Source of the DNA: Saprospiraceae bacterium
GTDB lineage: Bacteria; Bacteroidota; Bacteroidia; Chitinophagales; Saprospiraceae
DNA: 17,451 nucleotides
Assembly: GCA_023300835.1 (NCBI GenBank)
Contig: JALZVB010000142.1
Span: forward strand, 1 to 17,451
Direction: 5' to 3'
The notes under the pieces were generated by a model. The model saw only the letters and a program-made list of their open reading frames with translations. It made no database searches and was not told the origin of the DNA. Of this stretch, positions 7,480-14,137 are shown piece by piece. The first letter of the stretch is position 1. Each line of letters starts with the position of its first letter. Both the position numbers and the translations under genes were made by a program.

Positions 7480-8354
7480 TTATGATTATTAATAAAGTCT
7501 AGGGTTGCACTTATATCTTCTAGAACGACAACATTATCCGGCCATTCCATCTCATTATGCATCGGCTGGAAACCCGTAACAAGTAACTTGCCATCAGTCA
7601 ATGCACCAGAAATGTTATTGATATAATGTTGAAACGGAAGACCTAGATCCTCATTGAGTATCGTAAATACAAAGTCAGGCTTACAGTTATGTGTGGCAAA
7701 CAAGATATCACTCAAGTTGACATCATTACCCAGATTAGTAACCTTGCAACCGTTTTTTTTAAGTAAATAATGCAAATAGAGTAAACTCAATTCTTGTTTC
7801 TCGCAAGGGGGGAGATACACTATGTAATGTTTGCTCTGTCCCGTACAGCAGCCCATTTTTTCTATACAAGCCGTGATCTTGGACTTTATAGTATGAGAAA
7901 CAAATGACTCATGGACACCTTGAAAAGAACCCGTAAGCCAATTTATATTTAACTTATCTAGAAGTGGGTAGATAACCTCTTGCATAGTAGACTCTAGGCC
8001 TTTCTGCTCGATATGTAGGTCAAGAACCTTATTAAAATTATAAGAATCAAGCTCAAGTATAAAAAGCATTACCGCATCTAGGTGATCCTCTAGATTGAGG
8101 TCAGATTTACTATGTTTGGCAACTTGTAATTTGATCTCCTCCTGCGGCATTATAGCTATCTTGGATATTTTATATCCATTTCTATACAGAATACATACGT
8201 TAAGTAAGTGTCTGAGATCTTCGCTGGTATAGTACCGGATATTGGTTGCAGATCGACGAGGCTCTAGGATGTTATAGCGTTTTTCCCAAGTACGCAAGGT
8301 GTGGGCTTTGATACCAGAAAGGTTCTCAAAATCTTTAATAGAATATACGACCAT
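7476..8354 (-). CDS. MerR-family regulator with CarH/LitR-like, B12-site-defective sensor domain
   Basis: A 292-aa predicted transcription regulator. Residues 1-70 are a MerR winged helix (YSIKDFENLSGIKAHTLRTW, then RYYTSEDLRHLL). Residues about 90-170 match the four-helix bundle, and about 175-290 the Rossmann-like cobalamin-binding domain, of CarH/LitR photoreceptor regulators. Compared with Thermus CarH as I remember it, Trp139 and Glu149 are kept (equivalents of W131 and E141), but the neighbouring His is Ser150, and the axial cobalt ligand His in the ExH motif is Gln187 (PPCEKQELSLL). B12 binding in the usual way is therefore doubtful. An upstream in-frame ATG at 8405 would add 17 residues before the normal family start; the ATG at 8354 fits better. 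Its stop overlaps the convergent stop by 4 bp. Two photolyase-family genes lie 2.7 kb away, the usual targets of such regulators. Confidence 0.85.
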   Translation of the reverse strand: MVVYSIKDFENLSGIKAHTLRTWEKRYNILEPRRSATNIRYYTSEDLRHLLNVCILYRNGYKISKIAIMPQEEIKLQVAKHSKSDLNLEDHLDAVMLFILELDSYNFNKVLDLHIEQKGLESTMQEVIYPLLDKLNINWLTGSFQGVHESFVSHTIKSKITACIEKMGCCTGQSKHYIVYLPPCEKQELSLLYLHYLLKKNGCKVTNLGNDVNLSDILFATHNCKPDFVFTILNEDLGLPFQHYINNISGALTDGKLLVTGFQPMHNEMEWPDNVVVLEDISATLDFINNHN

Positions 8355-8406
8355 TATATTCTCTGGGTACTTGTTTTCATTATATTGACTAACTAGGTCT
8401 AGCAAT

Positions 8407-8420
8407 TAACCACTTTTTTT
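8407..8420. promoter_or_regulatory. Shared 13-mer TAACCACTTTTTT, copy 1
   Basis: Lies in the divergent MerR/bshA intergenic region, 53-66 bp upstream of the MerR start. The same 13 bases occur at 10985-10997, upstream of the photolyase-like gene. It may be a common operator or simply part of an AT-rich run; the CCAC core makes it less trivial. Confidence 0.3.
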
Positions 8421-8461
8421 AGAGAAATAATCATAAATCAAAAACATTAAGACTTTATAGA

Positions 8462-8495
8462 TTGTAGTTTCGTAGTGAACTTGTAATCTTGTAGT
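8462..8495. promoter_or_regulatory. Three TTGTA repeats upstream of bshA
   Basis: TTGTAGT at 8462 and 8489 and TTGTAAT at 8481 lie within 34 bp, ending 16 bp before the bshA start. A repeated half-site between a MerR gene and its divergent neighbour could be an operator. No exact TAnnTTTG box for bshA was found here. Confidence 0.3.
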
Positions 8496-8511
8496 ATTTT
8501 AAGTGTAACGC

Positions 8512-9651
8512 ATGAGAATCGGAATTGTTTGTTATCCAACATATGGAGGGAGTGGCGTACTAGCGACAGAATTAGGGATAGGGTTGGCCCAAGCGGGACA
8601 TCAAGTACACTTTATTTCATATAGTCGACCTGCCAGATTGACCAGTTATTATAAGGATGTCTTTCTACATGAGGTCGGTTCGTTTGAGTATCCACTCTTC
8701 AAGCATCCCCCTTATGATAGTCTATTAGCTAGTAAAATTGTAGATGTGGTAGAGCATGAGCATCTTGATGTTCTGCATGTACATTATGCCATTCCTCATG
8801 CCACAGTAGCCTTTCTAGCTAAACAAATTCTTAAGAGTAAAGGTATTACGCTTCCTATCGTAACAACCTTACATGGTACAGACATTACGCTAGTAGGGCT
8901 AGATGCCTCCCTATCTTCAGTGGTTAAGTTCAGTATAGAAAACTCAGATAAGGTAACGGCTGTATCAAAATCTCTAAAAGAACAGACGCTTGATTTTTTC
9001 GACACTTCTAAGGAGATAAATGTCATTTACAACTTTATTGATCTAAAGCGCTTCCAACGCCGCACTAATCCGGACCTCAGAAACAATTTTGCCCCTAATG
9101 GCGAAAAAATCATAGTCCACATATCTAACTTCAGACCCGTAAAAAGAGTAGAAGATGTTATATATGCTTTCAGCAAAATAAGAAAAGAAATCCCCGTCAA
9201 GCTCCTGCTTATAGGTGATGGCCCAGAAAGGATCAAAGCTGAAAAAACATGCAGAGAAATGGGTACTTGTAATGACATCAGATTCCTGGGTAAGCAAGAT
9301 GCCGTAGAAGACTTATTGTCTATCGCAGACTTATTTGTCTTGCCTTCGGCTAATGAAAGTTTTGGTCTGGCAGCTCTAGAGGCCATGGCTTGCGGTGTTC
9401 CCGTAATTTCTTCTGATGTAGGCGGATTACCTGAAGTCAATGAAGATGGCGTCACAGGTTATCTCTGTCCACTAGGAAATACAGATATGATTGCTGAGAA
9501 AGCCTTGCACTTGCTTAATGATGATAAACTACATGCACAATTTGCTAAAAATGCTACAGCCAAAGCACAGACTTTTAGCAGAGCTAATATTGTGCCTCAG
9601 TATCAAGGATTGTATGAGAGTTGTATAGAAACAACAGCTAAGGTTAGTTAG
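8512..9651 (+). CDS. bshA: N-acetyl-alpha-D-glucosaminyl L-malate synthase BshA
   Basis: First enzyme of bacillithiol synthesis: transfers GlcNAc from UDP-GlcNAc to L-malate. The 379-aa protein is a GT4-family, GT-B-fold glycosyltransferase. It begins with MRIGIVCYPTYGGSGVLATE, the usual BshA start, followed by HFISYSRPARL and VHYAIPHATVAFLAKQIL. The UDP-sugar half carries ISNFRPVKRVEDVI, LLIGDGPER and the nucleotide-sugar motif NESFGLAALEAMACGVPVIS (about 282-301). The length is typical of the Bacillus enzyme (about 377 aa). It implies that this organism uses bacillithiol as a low-molecular-weight thiol. BshB and BshC are not in the window. It stands alone, with 120 bp to the next gene. Confidence 0.94.
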   Translation: MRIGIVCYPTYGGSGVLATELGIGLAQAGHQVHFISYSRPARLTSYYKDVFLHEVGSFEYPLFKHPPYDSLLASKIVDVVEHEHLDVLHVHYAIPHATVAFLAKQILKSKGITLPIVTTLHGTDITLVGLDASLSSVVKFSIENSDKVTAVSKSLKEQTLDFFDTSKEINVIYNFIDLKRFQRRTNPDLRNNFAPNGEKIIVHISNFRPVKRVEDVIYAFSKIRKEIPVKLLLIGDGPERIKAEKTCREMGTCNDIRFLGKQDAVEDLLSIADLFVLPSANESFGLAALEAMACGVPVISSDVGGLPEVNEDGVTGYLCPLGNTDMIAEKALHLLNDDKLHAQFAKNATAKAQTFSRANIVPQYQGLYESCIETTAKVS

Positions 9652-9759
9652 ACATCAAATCAACTCGCTAATAAAATTTCGTAGAATTGATTGATTTTCC
9701 ATCTTACATTCTTCACTTACACCTTACAGAATAATCTAAACTAAGCATTGATATTCCAT

Positions 9760-9767
9760 TACTTTTG
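9760..9767 (+). promoter_or_regulatory. -7 box (TACTTTTG) deciding the rlmI start
   Basis: TACTTTTG matches TAnnTTTG. The transcript should begin about 5 nt later, at or next to the GTG at 9772. This argues against the in-frame TTG at 9748 and suggests a leaderless mRNA. No -33 TTG at the usual spacing is visible. Confidence 0.5.
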
Positions 9768-9771
9768 TCGT

Positions 9772-10974
9772 GTGAAAGAACAGAAGACAATAGCTATAAA
9801 GCTAAAGCCCAGTGCAGAGAGACATGCCTTACAAAGACATCCTTGGGTCTTTGATCAAAGTATCGTAAAGTCAAGTAAAGTACCAGACTGCGGAGATCTA
9901 GCCGTTATATTTTCTAAAAGCAAAAATACATTTGTCGCCCTAGGTCTCATCGATACGGACTCTGTAATACGTATCAAGCTACTCAGCTGGGAGCCTAAGG
10001 TTAGAATAGATAAGAATTGGTTTGAAGGTAAAATTGCAGATGCAATCAATATCCGTAAGCCATTGCTTGATTCAGCTACAGATAGCTGCAGGTTGCTATA
10101 TGGTGAGAATGATGGCCTTCCTGGGTTGATCTGTGATAAGTACGGTGACGTATTAGTACTCAAGTTGTATTCTCGTATATGGGAGGGCTACGTTCCTATG
10201 ATTGTAGATATACTTGTTCATGAAACCAACGCCTCTGCATGTATTCTACGATTAAGTCGTAACGTGAGTAAGGCAACAGATACATTGGTAGAAGGATCAT
10301 TGCTACATGGTACACTTCCTTCACCTGTTATACAATTTGTGGAGCACGGTGTTACTTTTGAGACAGATGTTATTGCTGGTCACAAAACTGGTTTTTTTCT
10401 AGATCACCGTCATAATCGATATGCCGTACAACAATTGTCTAAAAGCAAATCTGTTCTAGACGTATTTTCATATTCTGGTGGATTCTCAACACATGCTCTA
10501 GTGGGTGGCGCTCATGAGGTAACCAGTGTCGACATAAGCCAACAAGCGCTTAAACTGGCGCAGCGTAATGTGAAACTCAATAGTGTTGACTCACCACTCG
10601 GTAACCACATTATATTAGTTGGAGATGCATTTGAGATACTAGAAGGTTTGGTTTCTAAAAGAAAGCGCTACGATATCGTCATCATAGATCCCCCGTCATT
10701 TGCCAAGCAAGCCTCAGAGATCGTAAAGGCCAAACACAGCTATGCAAAACTGGCTGGCCTTGGTGCCCAACTAATCAATAAAGGCGGAACATTAATTCTA
10801 GCCTCTTGTAGCAGCAGAGTAACAAGCGATGACTTTTTCTATGTTATCGATAATGAACTAAGCAGAAGCGGAAAAGCTTATAAATTACTTAAGAAAACAT
10901 TCCATGACGTAGATCACCCTATTGGATTTACAGAAGGTGCTTACTTGAAATGTGCTTATTATCAGATGTCGTAG
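9772..10974 (+). CDS. rlmI: RlmI-type class I SAM-dependent 23S rRNA methyltransferase
   Basis: Predicted RNA m5C methyltransferase; E. coli RlmI modifies C1962 of 23S rRNA. The 400-aa protein has an N-terminal PUA domain (about 5-75), a central domain with the family signature GHKTGFFLDHRHNR (203-216), the SAM-binding motif VLDVFSYSGGFSTHAL (228-243), the acidic VTSVDIS motif, the IDPPSFAK motif (306-312) and Cys346 in ASCSSRVTSDDF. The last two match the catalytic region of RlmI. The start is set at GTG 9772: the PUA domain begins properly there, and a promoter box lies 5 nt upstream; the TTG at 9748 would precede the transcript. The exact target nucleotide cannot be read from sequence, and other RlmI-like paralogues exist. 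Confidence 0.88.
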   Translation: MKEQKTIAIKLKPSAERHALQRHPWVFDQSIVKSSKVPDCGDLAVIFSKSKNTFVALGLIDTDSVIRIKLLSWEPKVRIDKNWFEGKIADAINIRKPLLDSATDSCRLLYGENDGLPGLICDKYGDVLVLKLYSRIWEGYVPMIVDILVHETNASACILRLSRNVSKATDTLVEGSLLHGTLPSPVIQFVEHGVTFETDVIAGHKTGFFLDHRHNRYAVQQLSKSKSVLDVFSYSGGFSTHALVGGAHEVTSVDISQQALKLAQRNVKLNSVDSPLGNHIILVGDAFEILEGLVSKRKRYDIVIIDPPSFAKQASEIVKAKHSYAKLAGLGAQLINKGGTLILASCSSRVTSDDFFYVIDNELSRSGKAYKLLKKTFHDVDHPIGFTEGAYLKCAYYQMS

Positions 10975-10984
10975 TGTAGAGTTA

Positions 10985-10997
10985 TAACCACTTTTTT
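10985..10997. promoter_or_regulatory. Shared 13-mer TAACCACTTTTTT, copy 2
   Basis: In the 94-bp gap between the methyltransferase and the photolyase-like gene, 72-84 bp before the latter's start. It is identical to 8407-8419 upstream of the MerR gene, in the same orientation. It is a candidate binding site, not proven. Confidence 0.3.
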
Positions 10998-11068
10998 AAT
11001 TTTTCTATAATTAACCAATATTCTGCAAGGTAAACTCAACCTAATAGACAGGATTCTGTTATTCTTCT

Positions 11069-12541
11069 GTGAGTAAAACAGCCCTCAATATTGTATGGCT
11101 TAAACGTGATATCCGTATACAAGATCACAGGCCATTCTATGAGGCTAATCAATCGGACTTACCTTATCTGGTTGTACACTTATATGAGCCAGAACTGTTT
11201 TCTCAATCCGTAGTTTCGCCTAGGCATTTGCAATTTAGACATGCTTCTGTGCAGGTTATGAATTCAAATTTAACGCCTTACAACCTAAGCGTAACAGAAG
11301 CACATTGTAATGCTGAAGAATTCTTCACTCATCTGTCTGACACATTCGATATACAACGCATTTTTAGTCATCAAGAAAGTGGCACCCAGATAACTTGGGA
11401 AAGAGATAAAGCCGTAAAGCGTATATGTAAGACTAAAAACATTAAGTGGACAGAATACCAAAGAGATGGCATCATAAGAGGCATAACAAATAGAAAGGGC
11501 TGGGATAGAAGTTGGTATGCCACCATGTCGTTACCACTGATAAAAACAGATTTTAAAAGTCAAGAAGATATTCAGTTTGAAAACCCATTTTCGCTTCCAG
11601 CAGAATTTAAAGAAAAGCTTAGTTATTATCCCAAGGTGTTCCAACCCGCTGGAGAAATAAATGCATGGAAGTATCTCTATTCCTTTTGTGAAAACAGAGG
11701 GAAAAATTATATGCGTCATATTTCTAAACCCTTAGCAAGTCGAAGAGGTTGTTCTAGAATATCACCGTTTTTAGCATGGGGGAATATAAGTATCAGACAG
11801 GCGGCTAAGTTTGTCAAGGGGCATCCGAACTACGCCGGTAACAAAAGAGCATTCAATGCGATGATCACCCGATTGAAATGGCACTGTCACTTCATCCAAA
11901 AATTTGAAGTGGAGTGCAGTTATGCCAGCCAATGTATCAATCCAGGTTATGAGTTGCTCCATCGAGAGAATAACCCAGATTATATTAAGGCATGGGAACA
12001 AGGGCTGACGGGCTATCCATTAATAGATGCTTGCATGCGCTGTGTCACTAAAACGGGTTGGTTGAACTTCAGAATGCGGGCTATGTTGCTTTCGTTTTTA
12101 TGTCATCACCTAGATGTGGATTGGCGGAAAGGCAGTTACCATCTGGCTAATCAATTTCTAGATTATGAGCCTGGTATCCATTACCCACAATTGCAGATGC
12201 AAGCAGGCACAACGGGTATCAACACGGTACGTATATATAACCCCGTCAAACAAAGTCAGGATCACGATCCAGATGGAACATTTATAAAAAAATGGGTTCC
12301 TGAACTGCGTCCCATGCCTGCCGCTCATATCCATGAGCCATGGAAAATGAGTATAATGGAGCAACAATTGTGTGGTGTAAATTTAGGTACAGAATATCCA
12401 CATCCTATCATAGAATACGTTGAAGCTGGAAGGATAGCGAGAGACAAAATATGGGGGCACAGAAAAGCACCGGAAGTGAGAATGGAAAGACAAAAAATTC
12501 TTGTCAGACATACAAGAAATAATAAGTACCGCAAGAAATAA
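11069..12541 (+). CDS. Photolyase/cryptochrome-family flavoprotein with altered active site
   Basis: A 490-aa member of the DNA photolyase/cryptochrome superfamily: N-terminal Rossmann-like antenna domain (about 7-140, LNIVWLKRDIRIQDHRPF) and helical FAD-binding domain (about 200-485, with GLTGYPLIDACMRCV, TGWLNFRMRAM, DVDWRKG and IYNPVKQSQDHDPDGTFIKKW). Compared with E. coli CPD photolyase from memory, Trp271 (W277) and Trp352 (W359) are kept, but the Asn of the HNR motif is Phe334, the flavin N5-proximal Asn378 is Tyr372, and the WQW pair W382/W384 is Leu375/Met377. The classical electron path and dimer pocket are therefore changed, and the reaction is uncertain: lesion repair of another type, or signalling. 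GTG is the only sensible start. It is followed 31 bp later by a second photolyase relative, likely in the same operon. Confidence 0.88.
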   Translation: MSKTALNIVWLKRDIRIQDHRPFYEANQSDLPYLVVHLYEPELFSQSVVSPRHLQFRHASVQVMNSNLTPYNLSVTEAHCNAEEFFTHLSDTFDIQRIFSHQESGTQITWERDKAVKRICKTKNIKWTEYQRDGIIRGITNRKGWDRSWYATMSLPLIKTDFKSQEDIQFENPFSLPAEFKEKLSYYPKVFQPAGEINAWKYLYSFCENRGKNYMRHISKPLASRRGCSRISPFLAWGNISIRQAAKFVKGHPNYAGNKRAFNAMITRLKWHCHFIQKFEVECSYASQCINPGYELLHRENNPDYIKAWEQGLTGYPLIDACMRCVTKTGWLNFRMRAMLLSFLCHHLDVDWRKGSYHLANQFLDYEPGIHYPQLQMQAGTTGINTVRIYNPVKQSQDHDPDGTFIKKWVPELRPMPAAHIHEPWKMSIMEQQLCGVNLGTEYPHPIIEYVEAGRIARDKIWGHRKAPEVRMERQKILVRHTRNNKYRKK

Positions 12542-12572
12542 TTTTAGTTAGACCCGTCCAGAATAAGTGAGT

Positions 12573-14066
12573 ATGAATAATAAAAAACCAGCTATCAATC
12601 TAATATTTCCGCATCAATTACATAAGGACAATGAACTGCTTAATCTGTCGGAAGAATCAATTATAATTGAAGAATACTTATTCTTTAACCAATATAATTT
12701 CCATAAACAGAAGTTGGCTTTTCATAGAGCTACCATGCAATACTATAAGGACCTCATACCTACTCAACAATCCAAAGTCACTTACATAGAAGCCCATGAT
12801 AAATTATCTGACATAAGGCTACTTATTCCAGAATTGGCAAGTCAAGGTATAAAACAAATAAATTGTTACGCCGTAACGGATACTTGGCTAGCGCAAAGAA
12901 TGACTAAAAGTTGTACTAACAATAACATACTGATAAACTGGCTTCCTACACCGTTATTCATAAATACTGAAGAGGAGTTAAAAGGCTTTTTCAAACCCAC
13001 AAAGAAAAAATTCTACCAGACGTCATTCTATAAAGCAGAACGAACTAAGAGAAACATCCTGATAGATTCTGATAACAAACCTACTGGCGGAAAGTGGACT
13101 TACGATACTGAAAATCGTAAAAAATACCCAAAGAAGAAACTGCCTCCCATGGTAAATTTTCCAGAAACTAATAAGTATCACAAAGAGGCTCAGCGTTATG
13201 TTTCAGAACATTTTGGAAATAACATTGGCGAGTTAGACAACCAAACTTACTATCCTACAACACATAAGGAAAGCGCTGCGTGGTTGCAACAATTCCTAGA
13301 ATATAGATTTCATGAGTTTGGACCATATGAAGATGCCATTGTATCGGATCAAATTATTCTTAACCACAGCGTACTTACACCTATGTTAAACGTGGGTTTG
13401 TTATGTCCTAAAGAAGTATTGGAAACTGCCTTGTCATATGCTTATAAAAACGACATTCCTATCAATTCCTTAGAAGGATTTGTAAGACAGATAATGGGGT
13501 GGCGAGAATTTATAAGAGGCGTATATATCACAAAGGGAACACAAGAAAGAACGACTAATTTCTGGAAGTTCACAAGGAAGATACCTGCATCTTTCTATGA
13601 TGGAACCACAGGCATAGAACCTATAGATGACACCATACAAAAAATTCTAAAAACTGGGTATTGTCATCACATAGAGAGACTCATGATCCTAGGTAATTTT
13701 ATGGTACTCTGTGAATTTGATCCAAATGAAGTCTACCGCTGGTTTATGGAATTGTTTATAGATGCCTACGACTGGGTAATGGTACCCAATGTATATGGCA
13801 TGAGTCAATATGCAGACGGGGGACTTCTCTCAACTAAACCATACATAAGTGGCAGTAATTACATTATGAAAATGAGTAACTACAAAAAAGGGAATTGGCA
13901 AGAAACATGGGATGGACTATTCTGGCGATTCATGAATACCCATAGGGATTTCTTCAAAAAGAATCCGAGATTAGGTATGCTAGTAGGGACTTTTGATAAG
14001 ATGCCTGATGAGAAAAAAGAACGTCATATAGAACTAGCTGAGACTTATCTCAGCTCATCAGATTGA
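12573..14066 (+). CDS. FeS-BCP-type photolyase-related protein lacking the Fe-S cysteines
   Basis: A 497-aa protein of the deoxyribodipyrimidine photolyase-related family (COG3046; prokaryotic (6-4) photolyases and CryB/PhrB). Residues about 5-140 form the antenna domain (INLIFPHQLH). The C-terminal FAD domain shows HHIERLMILGNFMVL, the PNVYGMSQYADGG stretch, STKPYISGSNYIMKMSNY and FFKKNPRLGML. Agrobacterium PhrB binds a 4Fe-4S cluster with Cys350, 438, 441 and 454 (from memory). Here the aligned positions are Pro350, Lys438 and Asn441, and the segment carrying the fourth Cys is about 9 residues shorter (KKGNWQETWDGLFW), so no cluster is possible. This looks like a known cluster-free branch in Bacteroidota. 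An in-frame GTG lies at 12567; the ATG at 12573 was preferred. Likely cotranscribed with the photolyase homologue upstream. Confidence 0.88.
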   Translation: MNNKKPAINLIFPHQLHKDNELLNLSEESIIIEEYLFFNQYNFHKQKLAFHRATMQYYKDLIPTQQSKVTYIEAHDKLSDIRLLIPELASQGIKQINCYAVTDTWLAQRMTKSCTNNNILINWLPTPLFINTEEELKGFFKPTKKKFYQTSFYKAERTKRNILIDSDNKPTGGKWTYDTENRKKYPKKKLPPMVNFPETNKYHKEAQRYVSEHFGNNIGELDNQTYYPTTHKESAAWLQQFLEYRFHEFGPYEDAIVSDQIILNHSVLTPMLNVGLLCPKEVLETALSYAYKNDIPINSLEGFVRQIMGWREFIRGVYITKGTQERTTNFWKFTRKIPASFYDGTTGIEPIDDTIQKILKTGYCHHIERLMILGNFMVLCEFDPNEVYRWFMELFIDAYDWVMVPNVYGMSQYADGGLLSTKPYISGSNYIMKMSNYKKGNWQETWDGLFWRFMNTHRDFFKKNPRLGMLVGTFDKMPDEKKERHIELAETYLSSSD

Positions 14067-14091
14067 TAAGCAACTTCTTACTGATAATCAA

Positions 14092-14131
14092 TAAAGGTGA
14101 CAAAATGTGAGATTACATTTTGTCACCTTTA
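14092..14131. terminator. Bidirectional terminator between the photolyase genes and asnB
   Basis: A perfect 17-bp stem (14092-14108 with 14115-14131) and a 6-nt GAGATT loop, in the 71-bp gap between two convergent genes. The base of the stem is TAAAGGTGACA/TGTCACCTTTA, the same 11-mer found in the long inverted repeat at 1-117. Confidence 0.8.
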
Positions 14132-14137
14132 AAGTGT

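Noticed and set aside
7476..8354. Calling the regulator a true B12 photoreceptor (CarH)
   Set aside because: The axial His and a neighbouring His are replaced by Gln and Ser, so only the fold-level assignment is supported.
8355..8405. Longer start for the MerR regulator at 8405
   Set aside because: The 17 extra residues precede the normal first strand of the MerR domain; the ATG at 8354 fits the family length.
9027..9455. Open frame of 142 codons on the minus strand
   Set aside because: Antisense to the most conserved part of bshA; the composition is what a shadow frame gives.
9657..9697. AAATCAA...TTGATTT as a bshA terminator
   Set aside because: Only seven AT-rich pairs around a loop of about 27 nt, which is too weak to call.
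9748..9771. TTG start for the methyltransferase, adding eight residues
   Set aside because: It lies upstream of the probable transcript start set by the TACTTTTG box, and the extra residues are not typical of the PUA domain.
12573..14066. Calling this gene a (6-4) photolyase
   Set aside because: The family contains (6-4) photolyases and cryptochromes, and this member lacks the cluster cysteines; substrate cannot be assigned.
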